This document shows, one piece after another, positions 50,197 to 58,575 of a DNA stretch of 64,000 bases. How positions within the stretch are numbered: position 1 is the stretch's first letter; every line of letters starts with the position of its first letter. Source of the DNA: an uncultured Oscillospiraceae bacterium (GTDB taxonomy: Bacteria; Bacillota; Clostridia; Oscillospirales; Ruminococcaceae); NCBI GenBank assembly GCA_910578255.1, contig CAJTQM010000008.1, positions 1 through 64,000 of the forward strand. The letters are read 5' to 3'. The notes beneath the pieces were generated by a model. The model was given only the letters and a program-made list of their open reading frames with translations, was not told the origin of the DNA and did no database searches. Both the position numbers and the translations under genes were made by a program.

Positions 50197-51189
50197 ATGA
50201 GCCAAATCAAAGCAGTACCTCCTGGCAACCGCTATATTCCTTACGCAGAGCGCACCGGCGATGAGAGCATCGTCTATTTCACTCGAGACTTGTCCCCAGC
50301 GGGCATCTTGAAGGTCTATGCCAAGATCAAGGAGCGTATCGGCGGCAAAGTGGCGATCAAACTCCATACTGGCGAACCCCACGGGCCGAATATCATTCCG
50401 CCGGAGTGGGTCAAAGTATTTATGGAGCAGCAGCTTCCCGAAGCAACGATTGTTGAGACCAACACGTTTTACGATGGCGACCGCTATACGACAAAACAGC
50501 ACCGCAAGACGCTGGAGGTAAACGGCTGGACGAAGTTCGCCACAGTGGATATTACCGATGAACACGGCACGGCGAGGCTGCCGGTAACGGGCGGCAAATG
50601 GTTTACGGAAATGTCCGTGGGCAAATCGCTGTTGGATTATGATTCGATGGTTGTCCTCACCCATTTTAAGGGACACGCCATGGGCGGCTTCGGCGGGTCA
50701 AACAAAAACATAGGAATTGGCTGCGCGGACGGACGCATTGGCAAGGGGATGATCCATGCCAAGGACGGAAATGACTGGGGTGTGGTGGAAGAAGAACTGA
50801 TGGAGAAGATCACCGAATCCACCAAGGCCGTCATCGACCGGTTTGGCCAGAATATTGTTTATATCAATGTCCTGCGGAATATGTCCGTCTCCTGCGACTG
50901 TGAGGGCGTGAAGGCTGCGCCGGTCACAACTCCCAATGTGGGGATTCTTGCCAGCGTGGACATTCTTGCCGCAGATCAAGCCAGTGTAGACATGATTGCC
51001 GCCATGAAAGAGGAGCATCATCACGACCTCATTGAACGCATCGAGTCCCGCCATGGCTACCGGCAGCTTTCCTACATGAAAGAACTGGGCATGGGCCATG
51101 ACCGGTATGTCCTCATGGATGTGGACAATGGCGACAGGCGGATCGATGCTGCCGGCGCCGTAGAAGGTGTTGTTCCTTTTGTCGGGTAG
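50197..51189 (+). CDS. DUF362-domain protein
   Basis: 330 aa. GGKVAIKLHTGEPHGPNIIPPEWV at the front, ETNTFYDGDRYTTKQHRKTLEVNGW, then LTHFKGHAMGGFGGSNKNIGIGCADGRIGKGMIH are the DUF362 hallmarks. The family is thought to bind a metal or cluster and often sits beside ferredoxin-type enzymes; its reaction is unknown. The usual C-terminal ferredoxin domain is missing here, but the next gene carries one. GAGGAGG lies eight bases before the ATG. It precedes the aldo/keto reductase by 26 bp. Confidence 0.88.
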   Translation: MSQIKAVPPGNRYIPYAERTGDESIVYFTRDLSPAGILKVYAKIKERIGGKVAIKLHTGEPHGPNIIPPEWVKVFMEQQLPEATIVETNTFYDGDRYTTKQHRKTLEVNGWTKFATVDITDEHGTARLPVTGGKWFTEMSVGKSLLDYDSMVVLTHFKGHAMGGFGGSNKNIGIGCADGRIGKGMIHAKDGNDWGVVEEELMEKITESTKAVIDRFGQNIVYINVLRNMSVSCDCEGVKAAPVTTPNVGILASVDILAADQASVDMIAAMKEEHHHDLIERIESRHGYRQLSYMKELGMGHDRYVLMDVDNGDRRIDAAGAVEGVVPFVG

Positions 51190-51215
51190 GGTCTGGAAAG
51201 GAAAGGATTTTGACG

Positions 51216-52310
51216 ATGAAATACCGCAAAAATCAACGGACCGGCGATAAAATCAGCGAAATTGGCATCGGGTCCGCATACCTGCCGGAAAGCGAACATA
51301 GTACAGCCGTAGAAGGCGTTCGCTTCGCGTTTGAAAACGGGGTCAATTATTTTGATCTGGCGGCGGGCGATGGGAAGGCTTTTCCGATTTTCAAGGACGC
51401 TTTGGCCGATGTGCGCAGTCAGGTGCTGTATCAGATTCACTTTGGCGCGGATTATTCCAAGGGGACCTATGGTTGGACGCTGGATCTGGACCGGGTTAAG
51501 CGCTCGGTAGAATGGCAGTTGGAACAGCTGGGCACCGATTACATAGACTATGGCTTCATCCATTGCCAGGACGAGCAATCCGACTGGGATACCTACCAGA
51601 AAAATGGGATACTCCAATATTTGCAGGAACTGCGCAGCGCCGGGGTTGTCAAACACATCGGCATGTCCTCCCACACGCCTGCGGTGATACAGACCATCCT
51701 CGACACCGGGATTGTGGATATGCTCATGTTTTCGGTCAACCCGTCCTATGACTGCCAGATGGGGGGCGAGTTTGCCAAAGGATCGGTGGACGAGCGCGCC
51801 GCCGTTTACCGCCGCTGCGAAACAGAAGGAGTGGGCATCTCGGTTATGAAGCCTTTCTGCGGCGGTCAGCTGCTGGACGCGAAAACCTCTGCCTTCGGCA
51901 GTGCGCTGACCATCTACCAGTGTATGAAGTACGCTTTAGATCGGCCGGGCGTTCTAACGGTTCTGCCGGGTATCCGCGACAAGGCGGATGTGGAAAAGCT
52001 TCTGGCATACTACGACAGGTCCGAGGAGGAATTGGACTACTCGGTCATCGGCACGTTTGCCCCTGCCGACGCCAACGGCAAGTGTGTTTACTGCAACCAC
52101 TGCAAGCCGTGTCCCGCCGGGCTGGACGTGGGGCTTATCAACAAGTATTATGATCTGGCAAAGGCCGGCGATGGACTGGCGGTGCAGCATTACAAAGCGC
52201 TGGAAAAAAACGCTTCGGATTGCATCGCGTGCGGCCACTGCGACCGCCGCTGTCCGTTTCACGTAAACCAAAGCGAACGCATGAAGGAAATCGCGGCGTA
52301 TTTTGGATAA
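51216..52310 (+). CDS. Aldo/keto reductase with C-terminal 4Fe-4S domain
   Basis: 364 aa. The AKR barrel has EIGIGSAYLP, NYFDLAAGDGKAFPIF, LGTDYIDYGFIHCQDEQSDW and VKHIGMSSHTP. The normal catalytic Tyr/Lys positions are partly changed. The last ~90 residues have CVYCNHCKPCPAGLDV and CIACGHCDRRCPFHV, enough for one or two 4Fe-4S clusters. The family (YxxG-type ferredoxin-AKRs of anaerobes) uses electrons from Fe-S carriers; substrate unknown. ATG 51216 has AAAGGA at eight bases. It forms a pair with the DUF362 gene. Confidence 0.9.
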   Translation: MKYRKNQRTGDKISEIGIGSAYLPESEHSTAVEGVRFAFENGVNYFDLAAGDGKAFPIFKDALADVRSQVLYQIHFGADYSKGTYGWTLDLDRVKRSVEWQLEQLGTDYIDYGFIHCQDEQSDWDTYQKNGILQYLQELRSAGVVKHIGMSSHTPAVIQTILDTGIVDMLMFSVNPSYDCQMGGEFAKGSVDERAAVYRRCETEGVGISVMKPFCGGQLLDAKTSAFGSALTIYQCMKYALDRPGVLTVLPGIRDKADVEKLLAYYDRSEEELDYSVIGTFAPADANGKCVYCNHCKPCPAGLDVGLINKYYDLAKAGDGLAVQHYKALEKNASDCIACGHCDRRCPFHVNQSERMKEIAAYFG

Positions 52311-52325
52311 TCTTTTACACGATTT

Positions 52326-52357
52326 GCGGGGAGGAGAAAATTCTTCCCGCATTTTTA
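52326..52357 (+). terminator. Terminator after aldo/keto reductase
   Basis: GCGGGGAGGAGAAAATTCTTCCCGC followed by ATTTTTATT, between convergent genes. Confidence 0.75.
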
Positions 52358-53107
52358 TTGTCCGGTTTTTTGTCCGGCGCGAAAAAACCGATTTCTGAAG
52401 CTTTTGGGCGTATACCCTGTCTGAGACCGAAACACGCGGATAAAGTGGCTTTGGGAACTAAAGGCGAGAATGGCGGCAATCTCGGCGTAGGAATACTCAG
52501 AGAAACGCAGCATGTTTTGGGCGGCCTCCATCCGCTTTGAGAGGATATAGGCGGAAACAGACTGCCCCGTTTCCTTTTTAAACAGGGTGGAGAAGTAGCT
52601 TCGATTTAATCCCACCTGGGCTGCCAGATCCTGCGTGCGAATGGTTTCGTGCAGATGATTGTAGATATAATCGATGCACAAAATGACCGGTTTGGAGTAG
52701 ACGGCTGCTTTGTCCAGTGCGGCCATTTCCTTTGTATAAAAGGCAAACATCTCGGCGTGCAGCGCCTTCACCTCGTCGACGCTTTGCAAAGTGTCCATTT
52801 TCAGAATGTACAAATCGCTGATATTATACGCCCGCTCCGCATCCATCCCGCCGGCGATGGCGCTTCGGCTTGCCAGAGTGATGCAGGCGACAAAGAGGTA
52901 TTTGTAATTGCGCAGCGGGTCGTCCGATATATGCCCGGGAAGGTTAGAGGAAAACATCCTGACACCTTCCTCAACCGCTTTCGGGTCGCCCATGCGCAGA
53001 AGGTCATACTGGTACATCTCCTCTGTGTGGGTGTGATGCCGGTCTGCGGTTTCCCGGTGGAGATATTCCATGTACTGAAGCTTTTTTTCATTGACGGTTT
53101 TGTCCAT
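52355..53107 (-). CDS. AraC-family transcription regulator
   Basis: 250 aa. The N-terminal ~150 residues are helical and have no cupin, similar to YesN-less AraC proteins in Clostridia (YDLLRMGDPKAVEEGVRMF, NYKYLFVACITLASRSAIAGGM). The C-terminal ~100 residues carry two HTHs: LAAQVGLNRSYFSTLFKKETGQSVSAYI and YAEIAAILAFSSQSHFIRVFRSQTGYTPKSFR. ATG 53107 has GAGGCG eight bases upstream. It is divergent from the MATE gene 130 bp away and convergent with the DUF362-AKR pair; either may be its target. Confidence 0.9.
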   Translation of the reverse strand: MDKTVNEKKLQYMEYLHRETADRHHTHTEEMYQYDLLRMGDPKAVEEGVRMFSSNLPGHISDDPLRNYKYLFVACITLASRSAIAGGMDAERAYNISDLYILKMDTLQSVDEVKALHAEMFAFYTKEMAALDKAAVYSKPVILCIDYIYNHLHETIRTQDLAAQVGLNRSYFSTLFKKETGQSVSAYILSKRMEAAQNMLRFSEYSYAEIAAILAFSSQSHFIRVFRSQTGYTPKSFRNRFFRAGQKTGQ

Positions 53108-53237
53108 AGCGAATTCGCCTCTTTTCACAACTATTCTATTATACTTCCAACAAATATGCAATAAATGCGGCAAAAAAACCGCTATGATATCCGTGACAGG
53201 ATGACAGACAATCGTAATGATAAAGGAGGTTGCCACT

Positions 53238-54611
53238 GTGAACGGCATACAAAAAAAGAAGGCCATGCGCGTCATGGATATGACGCAGGGCAGTCCGATC
53301 AAGCTGATGCTGGCTTTTGCTATCCCGCTTTTCATCGGCAATATTTTTCAGCAGGTCTACAGCATGGTGGACACAATGGTCGCCGGCTACAATCTTGGCG
53401 ACGACGCCATAGCCGCCATCGGCGCCACATCCTCGTTATACGGTTTGATTATCGACTTTGCTTCCGGCTTAAACAGCGGATGCGCCATTGTTATCACCCA
53501 GCGCTTCGGCGCCCACGACGAAAAGAAACTGAAAGAATCCATTGCGGGAATGATCTGGATTGACGCGGCTGTAACGGCCATTCTGACCGTGCTGTCTTTG
53601 GCGTTTCTCCGGCCGCTCATGCGCTTTATGAACACGCCGGATGCCATCCTGGCCCAGGCCTACAGCTATATTGCCGTGATCTGCGCGGGCATGGCGGCCA
53701 CCATCGCCTACAACCTGTTTGCCGGTATTTTGCGGGCTTTTGGAAACAGCCGGACGTCCCTTTATTTTCTCATTGTCTCCTCTTTGCTGAATATCGGGCT
53801 GGATCTTTTATTTGTCGCGGTGTTTTCTATGGGGGTGGCGGGGGCCGCGCTGGCGACCGTTATCGCCCAGACCGTTTCGGCGGTTTTCTGCGGTGTTTAT
53901 GTGTTTTGGCACTATCGACAGCTGCTTCCCGGAAAAGGGGACTTTGGGGTTTCTTTCGAACTGATTGGGGAACTGTTTTCAAACGGCATTGCCATGGCGC
54001 TGATGTATTGTGTGGTGGATTTGGGATCGGTCATTTTCCAAAGGGCCAACAACGCTTTGGCCGAAACGATCATCTCGGCACACACCGCCTCCCGCCGTAT
54101 CATTGGGATCATGATGCAGCCGCTGGCAACGATCTCCACGGCGTCCTCCACCTTTGTGGGACAGAACTGGGGCGCAAAAAAGCCGGAGCGGATACGCATG
54201 GCGCTTAGGCAGGTAATGGGCATGGAGATCGTGTGGTCCCTTTTTGGATGCGCGATGATTTTCGCTTTTGGCAGCGCGCTGGTGCGCTTTACCACCGGCA
54301 CCTCGGACAGCGCGATCATCGACAACGCGGTGATGAGCCTGCGGTGGCATCTCGCGTTTTTCCCAGCGTTGGGGTGCCTTTTGGTGCTTCGGACGGCGAT
54401 GCAGGCGATGGGAAGAAAAACGGCGCCGATTCTGTCCAGCTGCATTGAACTTGGCATGAAGTTACTGTCCGCCGCGTTTTTGATCCCGCGTCTGGGCTTT
54501 TTCGGCACGAGTATCACCGAGCCGGTTACATGGACGCTGATGCTGCTGTTTTTGGCGGCTGCCTTTTTTGCCCAGCGCAAAAAACTCTTTTTACAGGCGG
54601 AATCGGAATAA
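53238..54611 (+). CDS. MATE-family multidrug/cation exporter
   Basis: 457 aa with 12 hydrophobic segments. MDMTQGSPIKLMLAFAIPLFIGNIFQQVYSMVDTMVAG and the repeat-half region ANNALAETIISAHTASRRI, ATISTASSTFVGQNWGA are typical of MATE proteins (DinF/NorM-like group). It exports small cationic compounds using an ion gradient. GTG 53238 is the start: AAAGGAGG lies eight bases before it. The earlier in-frame ATG lies before that site. The divergent AraC gene is a plausible regulator. Confidence 0.92.
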   Translation: MNGIQKKKAMRVMDMTQGSPIKLMLAFAIPLFIGNIFQQVYSMVDTMVAGYNLGDDAIAAIGATSSLYGLIIDFASGLNSGCAIVITQRFGAHDEKKLKESIAGMIWIDAAVTAILTVLSLAFLRPLMRFMNTPDAILAQAYSYIAVICAGMAATIAYNLFAGILRAFGNSRTSLYFLIVSSLLNIGLDLLFVAVFSMGVAGAALATVIAQTVSAVFCGVYVFWHYRQLLPGKGDFGVSFELIGELFSNGIAMALMYCVVDLGSVIFQRANNALAETIISAHTASRRIIGIMMQPLATISTASSTFVGQNWGAKKPERIRMALRQVMGMEIVWSLFGCAMIFAFGSALVRFTTGTSDSAIIDNAVMSLRWHLAFFPALGCLLVLRTAMQAMGRKTAPILSSCIELGMKLLSAAFLIPRLGFFGTSITEPVTWTLMLLFLAAAFFAQRKKLFLQAESE

Positions 54612-54663
54612 GAGGTCCGGATGAGCGGGGATTTCGGCCGGATTGACGGCTGTTGATAAAAGG

Positions 54664-54697
54664 AAAAGGCGCGCCTTACAGGTAAGGCGCGCCTTTG
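54664..54697 (+). terminator. Bidirectional terminator between MATE and ABC exporter genes
   Basis: AAAGGCGCGCCTTA-CAGG-TAAGGCGCGCCTTT, a 14-bp perfect stem between convergent genes. Confidence 0.8.
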
Positions 54698-54730
54698 GCG
54701 TTTTGAAAGGGCCTGCCGGAGGTTTTTGCG

Positions 54731-56557
54731 TCAGCGCAGGAGTTCGGCGGAGGCCTCTTTCTCAAACTGTTTGGTATACAAAGAGTAATAATGACCCCGT
54801 TTTTGCAGCAGTTCCTGATGGGTGCCGCTTTCGATGATTTTTCCGTCCTGCACCACCAAAATCATATCCGCGTGGCGGATGGTGGACAGGCGATGGGCGA
54901 TCAAAAAGGAGGTACGGCCCTCCAACAGATGGGCGATGGCGTTTTGGATCAGCTGCTCGGTCTGGGTGTCGATAGAGGAGGTGGCCTCGTCCAGCACAAA
55001 GATGGCCGGGTCTGCCAGTACCGCCCGGGCAAAGGAGATCAGCTGCTTTTCGCCGGTGGACAGGCGGTCGCCCCCCTCGCCGACGTCGGAATCGTAGCCT
55101 TGTTCCAGCTTTTGGACCACCGTATCGGCGGAGACGGCTTTGGCCGCCGCCTCGATCTCGGCGTCGGTGGCATCCAGCCGCCCATAGCGGATATTCTCCT
55201 TGATGCTGCCGGAAAAAAGGTGGGGGTTTTGCAGCACATAGCCGATATTGCTGTGAAGCCACAGCTGAGAGCGCTCCCGGTAGTCCCGCCCGTCGATGAG
55301 AATTGACCCCTCGGTGGGTTCGAAAAACCGGCAGGCCAGGTTGACCAGGGTGGATTTGCCCGCGCCGGTTTCCCCTACGATGGCCACGGTGGACCCGGCG
55401 GGGACCTTTAGGTTAAAATGCTCCAGGATGTTTTCCTTGCCGTCGGGATAGCGAAAGGTCACGTCCCGAAACTCGATGTCCCCTTTGATCGGCTCCCAAT
55501 TCTCGATTTTGCCCACAAAATTGTCGCCATATTTTTCCACCACCTCCGGCGTATCCTGGATGGCGGGGACCTCCTCGAGCAATCCGGTGACCCGCTCGAT
55601 ATTGGCCTGGGCGGAGATGATATCCGCCAGGATGCGGGCAATCTGCTGGATCGGCTCGAAAATGCCCACCGCGTAGGAGGTAAACGCCGACAGGGTACCG
55701 ATTTCCATCAGACCCTGCATGGACAGATAGCCCCCTCGGGTCAGCACCAGGGCGGTGGCCACCGAACTTAGAAACATGATGGAGGGAATGTAGACGGCAC
55801 TGAGCAGCTGGGTTTTCACCGAGGATTTCTGCATATCGCCGGTTAAAACCTGAAAATCCTCCATATTATGCTGCTCGATAACCAGCGTTTTGGAAGTCCG
55901 GGCACCGGAAATGCCCTCGTTAAAGGCGCCGGTGATCTGGGAATTGATCCGGCGGGTTTTCCGGTTCCAATGCAGGATCTTATTTTGAAAGTAGACGGTC
56001 AGAATCGCGATGGCCGGCACGATGAGCATGACCAGCAGCGCCAGCTTCCAGTTTAAAAACAGCATGGCGATGAAAACGCCCAGCACGTAGACCGCGCTCC
56101 ACATTACGTCCATCAGCCCCCAGGCCAGCATTCCGGAAATGCGGCTGACATCGCTCATGACCCGGGCGATTAAATAACCTACGGGGGTGACATTGTAAAA
56201 GGAAAAAGAGAGGGTTTGCAGATGGACAAACGTCTCGTGCTTCATATCCCGGTTGGTTTTCATCTCGATGAACATGGACTGGCGGGTAGAGACGATGACG
56301 ATTATTGTTTGAAACACGATGGCAAAAGCGTAAAGCAATGTAAACCAGCCGATCCCCCGGGTGGTTCCGCCGCCGATATAATGGTCGATGGTATAGCGCT
56401 GAAACAGCGGCATGGAAATATCCACCAGCGCCATAACGATATTTAAAACAATGACAGCGCACAGGTTTACGGCATACGGGCGAAGGAAGGGGAAAATCTT
56501 TTTCCAGACCTTTAGGTCAAAGGGCCGGTTGTATTCCTGTTCCTGAAAAACGGCCAT
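54731..56557 (-). CDS. ABC exporter half-transporter, canonical-Walker B subunit (BmrD/LmrD-like)
   Basis: 608 aa. Six membrane helices are followed by an ATPase domain: Walker A GETGAGKST, signature LSTGEKQL instead of LSGGQ, Walker B IFVLDEATSSID with the catalytic Glu, H-loop IAHRLST. The altered signature and the partner's altered Walker B fit one degenerate ATP site, the asymmetric design of BmrCD, LmrCD and TM287/288. It exports drugs or peptides. AGGAGGT precedes the ATG. It starts 3 bp after its partner. Confidence 0.94.
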   Translation of the reverse strand: MAVFQEQEYNRPFDLKVWKKIFPFLRPYAVNLCAVIVLNIVMALVDISMPLFQRYTIDHYIGGGTTRGIGWFTLLYAFAIVFQTIIVIVSTRQSMFIEMKTNRDMKHETFVHLQTLSFSFYNVTPVGYLIARVMSDVSRISGMLAWGLMDVMWSAVYVLGVFIAMLFLNWKLALLVMLIVPAIAILTVYFQNKILHWNRKTRRINSQITGAFNEGISGARTSKTLVIEQHNMEDFQVLTGDMQKSSVKTQLLSAVYIPSIMFLSSVATALVLTRGGYLSMQGLMEIGTLSAFTSYAVGIFEPIQQIARILADIISAQANIERVTGLLEEVPAIQDTPEVVEKYGDNFVGKIENWEPIKGDIEFRDVTFRYPDGKENILEHFNLKVPAGSTVAIVGETGAGKSTLVNLACRFFEPTEGSILIDGRDYRERSQLWLHSNIGYVLQNPHLFSGSIKENIRYGRLDATDAEIEAAAKAVSADTVVQKLEQGYDSDVGEGGDRLSTGEKQLISFARAVLADPAIFVLDEATSSIDTQTEQLIQNAIAHLLEGRTSFLIAHRLSTIRHADMILVVQDGKIIESGTHQELLQKRGHYYSLYTKQFEKEASAELLR

Positions 56558-56560
56558 AGG

Positions 56561-58387
56561 TTACACCTCCTGCTCCAGCAGCTCCCGGTCCTTTTGGGCT
56601 GTCTGGATTTCGTAGATATCCCGGTAGATGCCGGGCTGGGAAACAAGTTCCTGATGGGTGCCCATCTGGGCGATTTGGCCGCCGGACAGGACCAGGATAC
56701 AGTCGGCCTTCATCAGGGTAGTGATGCGATGGGAAATCAAAATAACGGTGGAGCCGCCGAGATTTTTGTCCAGGGCTTGGCGGATTTTGGCGTCGGTTTC
56801 GGCGTCCACCGCGGAAAGAGAGTCGTCGAAGATCATAATCGGGGCATTCTGCATGAGCATTCGGGCGATGGCCACCCGCTGCTTCTGCCCGCCGGACAGG
56901 GTGACCCCCCGTTCGCCCACGACGGTATCATACCCGCCGGCAAAGCCCATAATGGCCTCGTCCACGCTGGCGATACGGCAGGCGCGGCGGACCTCCTCCA
57001 TATCCGCTTTGGGGCGGGCGGCGCTGATATTCTCCCGGATGGTGCGGGAGAACAAAAACGGCTCTTGTAGCACCATGCCGATATTTTCCCGCAGGTGGCT
57101 TAGGCGGATGTCGCGGATATCGGTTTTGCCCACCGAGATGGCGCCGCAGCCCTCCGGCAGATCGTACAGCCGGTCTAAAAGGTGCATCAGGGTGGATTTG
57201 CCCGAGCCGGTGCCGCCTAAAATGGCGAAGGTGGTCCCGGCGGGGATGGTAAAGCTTATGTTTTGCAAAATCGGCGCAGCGCCCTCGTAAGCAAAGCTTA
57301 CGTGGTCAAACACAATGTCGCCGCGAAGGTCGGGAGTCAGCCCGGCAGGATCGTCCTGCTCCTCCTCTTCCTCCAGAATATAGTTGATACGGTCGATGGA
57401 TACGCCGGCCTTGCTCATTTCCGACAGAACGCGGCCCAGGCTTCGAATGGGCCAGACCAGGGTGGCGTTATAGGAGATAAACGCCATAAAGGTGCCGACG
57501 GAAATATTTCCGCTTACGGTTTCGATGGTGCCCAATACCAGGATGGTCATGATCTGCAGGCCGGTAAACAGGTCGCCGAAGCCCCAATACATGCCCATGA
57601 CGTAGCTTAAATTGATCCACATATCGGCCCATTTATTATTTTTTTGGTCGAACCGGTCGATTTCGTAGGACTCGCGGCCAAAGGCGCGGATGACCCGGAC
57701 ACCGGTGAGGTTTTCCTGCACGGCGGCGGACAGCTGGCCCTCGGCCTCGTCCGCTTGGAGGAACCGCTCGGAGATCTTTCCGTAAAAAATAAAGGAATAG
57801 ATGACGACGATGGGAACAAAGGCCAACGCCACCCAGGTGAGCTTGGCGTTCATGGAAAACATTAAGCACATGGCGAAGATGATTAAAAACACGATGCGGA
57901 CAATCTCCAGAAGCTGGCCGGACACAAAGTTGCGCATGACCTCTACGTCGGAGGTGCAGCGCTGGATGATATCGCCGGTCTGGTTTTTTACGTGCCAGTT
58001 ATACGGCAGCTTTTGGATATGAGAAAACAGCTTTTCCCGGATGCGCAGGGTAAAGCCTTCAGCCCCCTTAGCGGTAAAGGTGCGGCTTAAGAAGGTGCAA
58101 AGTCCGGCGCAAAGGGCGATTAAAAGGATCGCCGCAACCACCAGCCACAGATGTTCGCGGATATACGCCCGTCCACCGGCGCTTTCGATGAGTCCCATAA
58201 GCGCCCCGGGTAATTCGAAAGGCTCTTCGCCGATCACCGAGTCCACCATGGCGCGGATGACCTGGGGGGTCAGGGAATTGAACACCGTATACAGCATGGA
58301 AAAAACGATTGCCAGGATAAAATATAGATAGGAACCTTTGAGAAAACGGAGGATCATCCGTTTTCGGTCGGTCTTTTTTTGTTTCAT
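56561..58387 (-). CDS. ABC exporter half-transporter, degenerate-Walker B subunit (BmrC/LmrC-like)
   Basis: 608 aa. It has six membrane helices, Walker A GGTGSGKST, canonical signature LSGGQKQR, but Walker B reads IMIFDDSLSAVD with Asp in place of the catalytic Glu. That is the non-hydrolysing partner in heterodimeric exporters. AAAGGAGGG precedes ATG 58387; the in-frame ATG at 58438 has none. Upstream lie an attenuator-like hairpin and a promoter with 19-bp spacing, so expression is probably induced (inference). Confidence 0.94.
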   Translation of the reverse strand: MKQKKTDRKRMILRFLKGSYLYFILAIVFSMLYTVFNSLTPQVIRAMVDSVIGEEPFELPGALMGLIESAGGRAYIREHLWLVVAAILLIALCAGLCTFLSRTFTAKGAEGFTLRIREKLFSHIQKLPYNWHVKNQTGDIIQRCTSDVEVMRNFVSGQLLEIVRIVFLIIFAMCLMFSMNAKLTWVALAFVPIVVIYSFIFYGKISERFLQADEAEGQLSAAVQENLTGVRVIRAFGRESYEIDRFDQKNNKWADMWINLSYVMGMYWGFGDLFTGLQIMTILVLGTIETVSGNISVGTFMAFISYNATLVWPIRSLGRVLSEMSKAGVSIDRINYILEEEEEQDDPAGLTPDLRGDIVFDHVSFAYEGAAPILQNISFTIPAGTTFAILGGTGSGKSTLMHLLDRLYDLPEGCGAISVGKTDIRDIRLSHLRENIGMVLQEPFLFSRTIRENISAARPKADMEEVRRACRIASVDEAIMGFAGGYDTVVGERGVTLSGGQKQRVAIARMLMQNAPIMIFDDSLSAVDAETDAKIRQALDKNLGGSTVILISHRITTLMKADCILVLSGGQIAQMGTHQELVSQPGIYRDIYEIQTAQKDRELLEQEV

Positions 58388-58440
58388 GAAAGAATCCCTC
58401 CTTTGGGAAAAATAACGTTGGATCGGTGGGAAGAGCACCG

Positions 58441-58479
58441 AAAAAGCCCATCTGCGCCGGGCTGTGGGGCAGATGGGCT
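58441..58479 (-). terminator. Leader terminator (attenuator) of ABC exporter operon
   Basis: On the - strand AGCCCATCTGC, 13-nt loop, GCAGATGGGCT then TTTTTC. It lies between the promoter (about 13 nt after the expected transcription start) and the first gene, so full operon transcription needs read-through. Confidence 0.75.
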
Positions 58480-58498
58480 GGCCGCCAAGCCATCATCC

Positions 58499-58529
58499 AG
58501 TATAAAGGATAGAGTGGCTCCAAGGTCAA
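58499..58529 (-). promoter_or_regulatory. Promoter with 19-bp spacer, MerR-type
   Basis: On the - strand TTGACC (58524-58529), 19-bp spacer, TATACT (58499-58504). The spacer holds a GAG-CCA-CTC interrupted palindrome. Over-long spacers with a central dyad are the hallmark of MerR-family activated promoters. No MerR gene is in the window. Confidence 0.6.
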
Positions 58530-58575
58530 GTGATTTTTGAAAAAAATGTAAGGCACACGCGGAAAAGAGGTCGTT

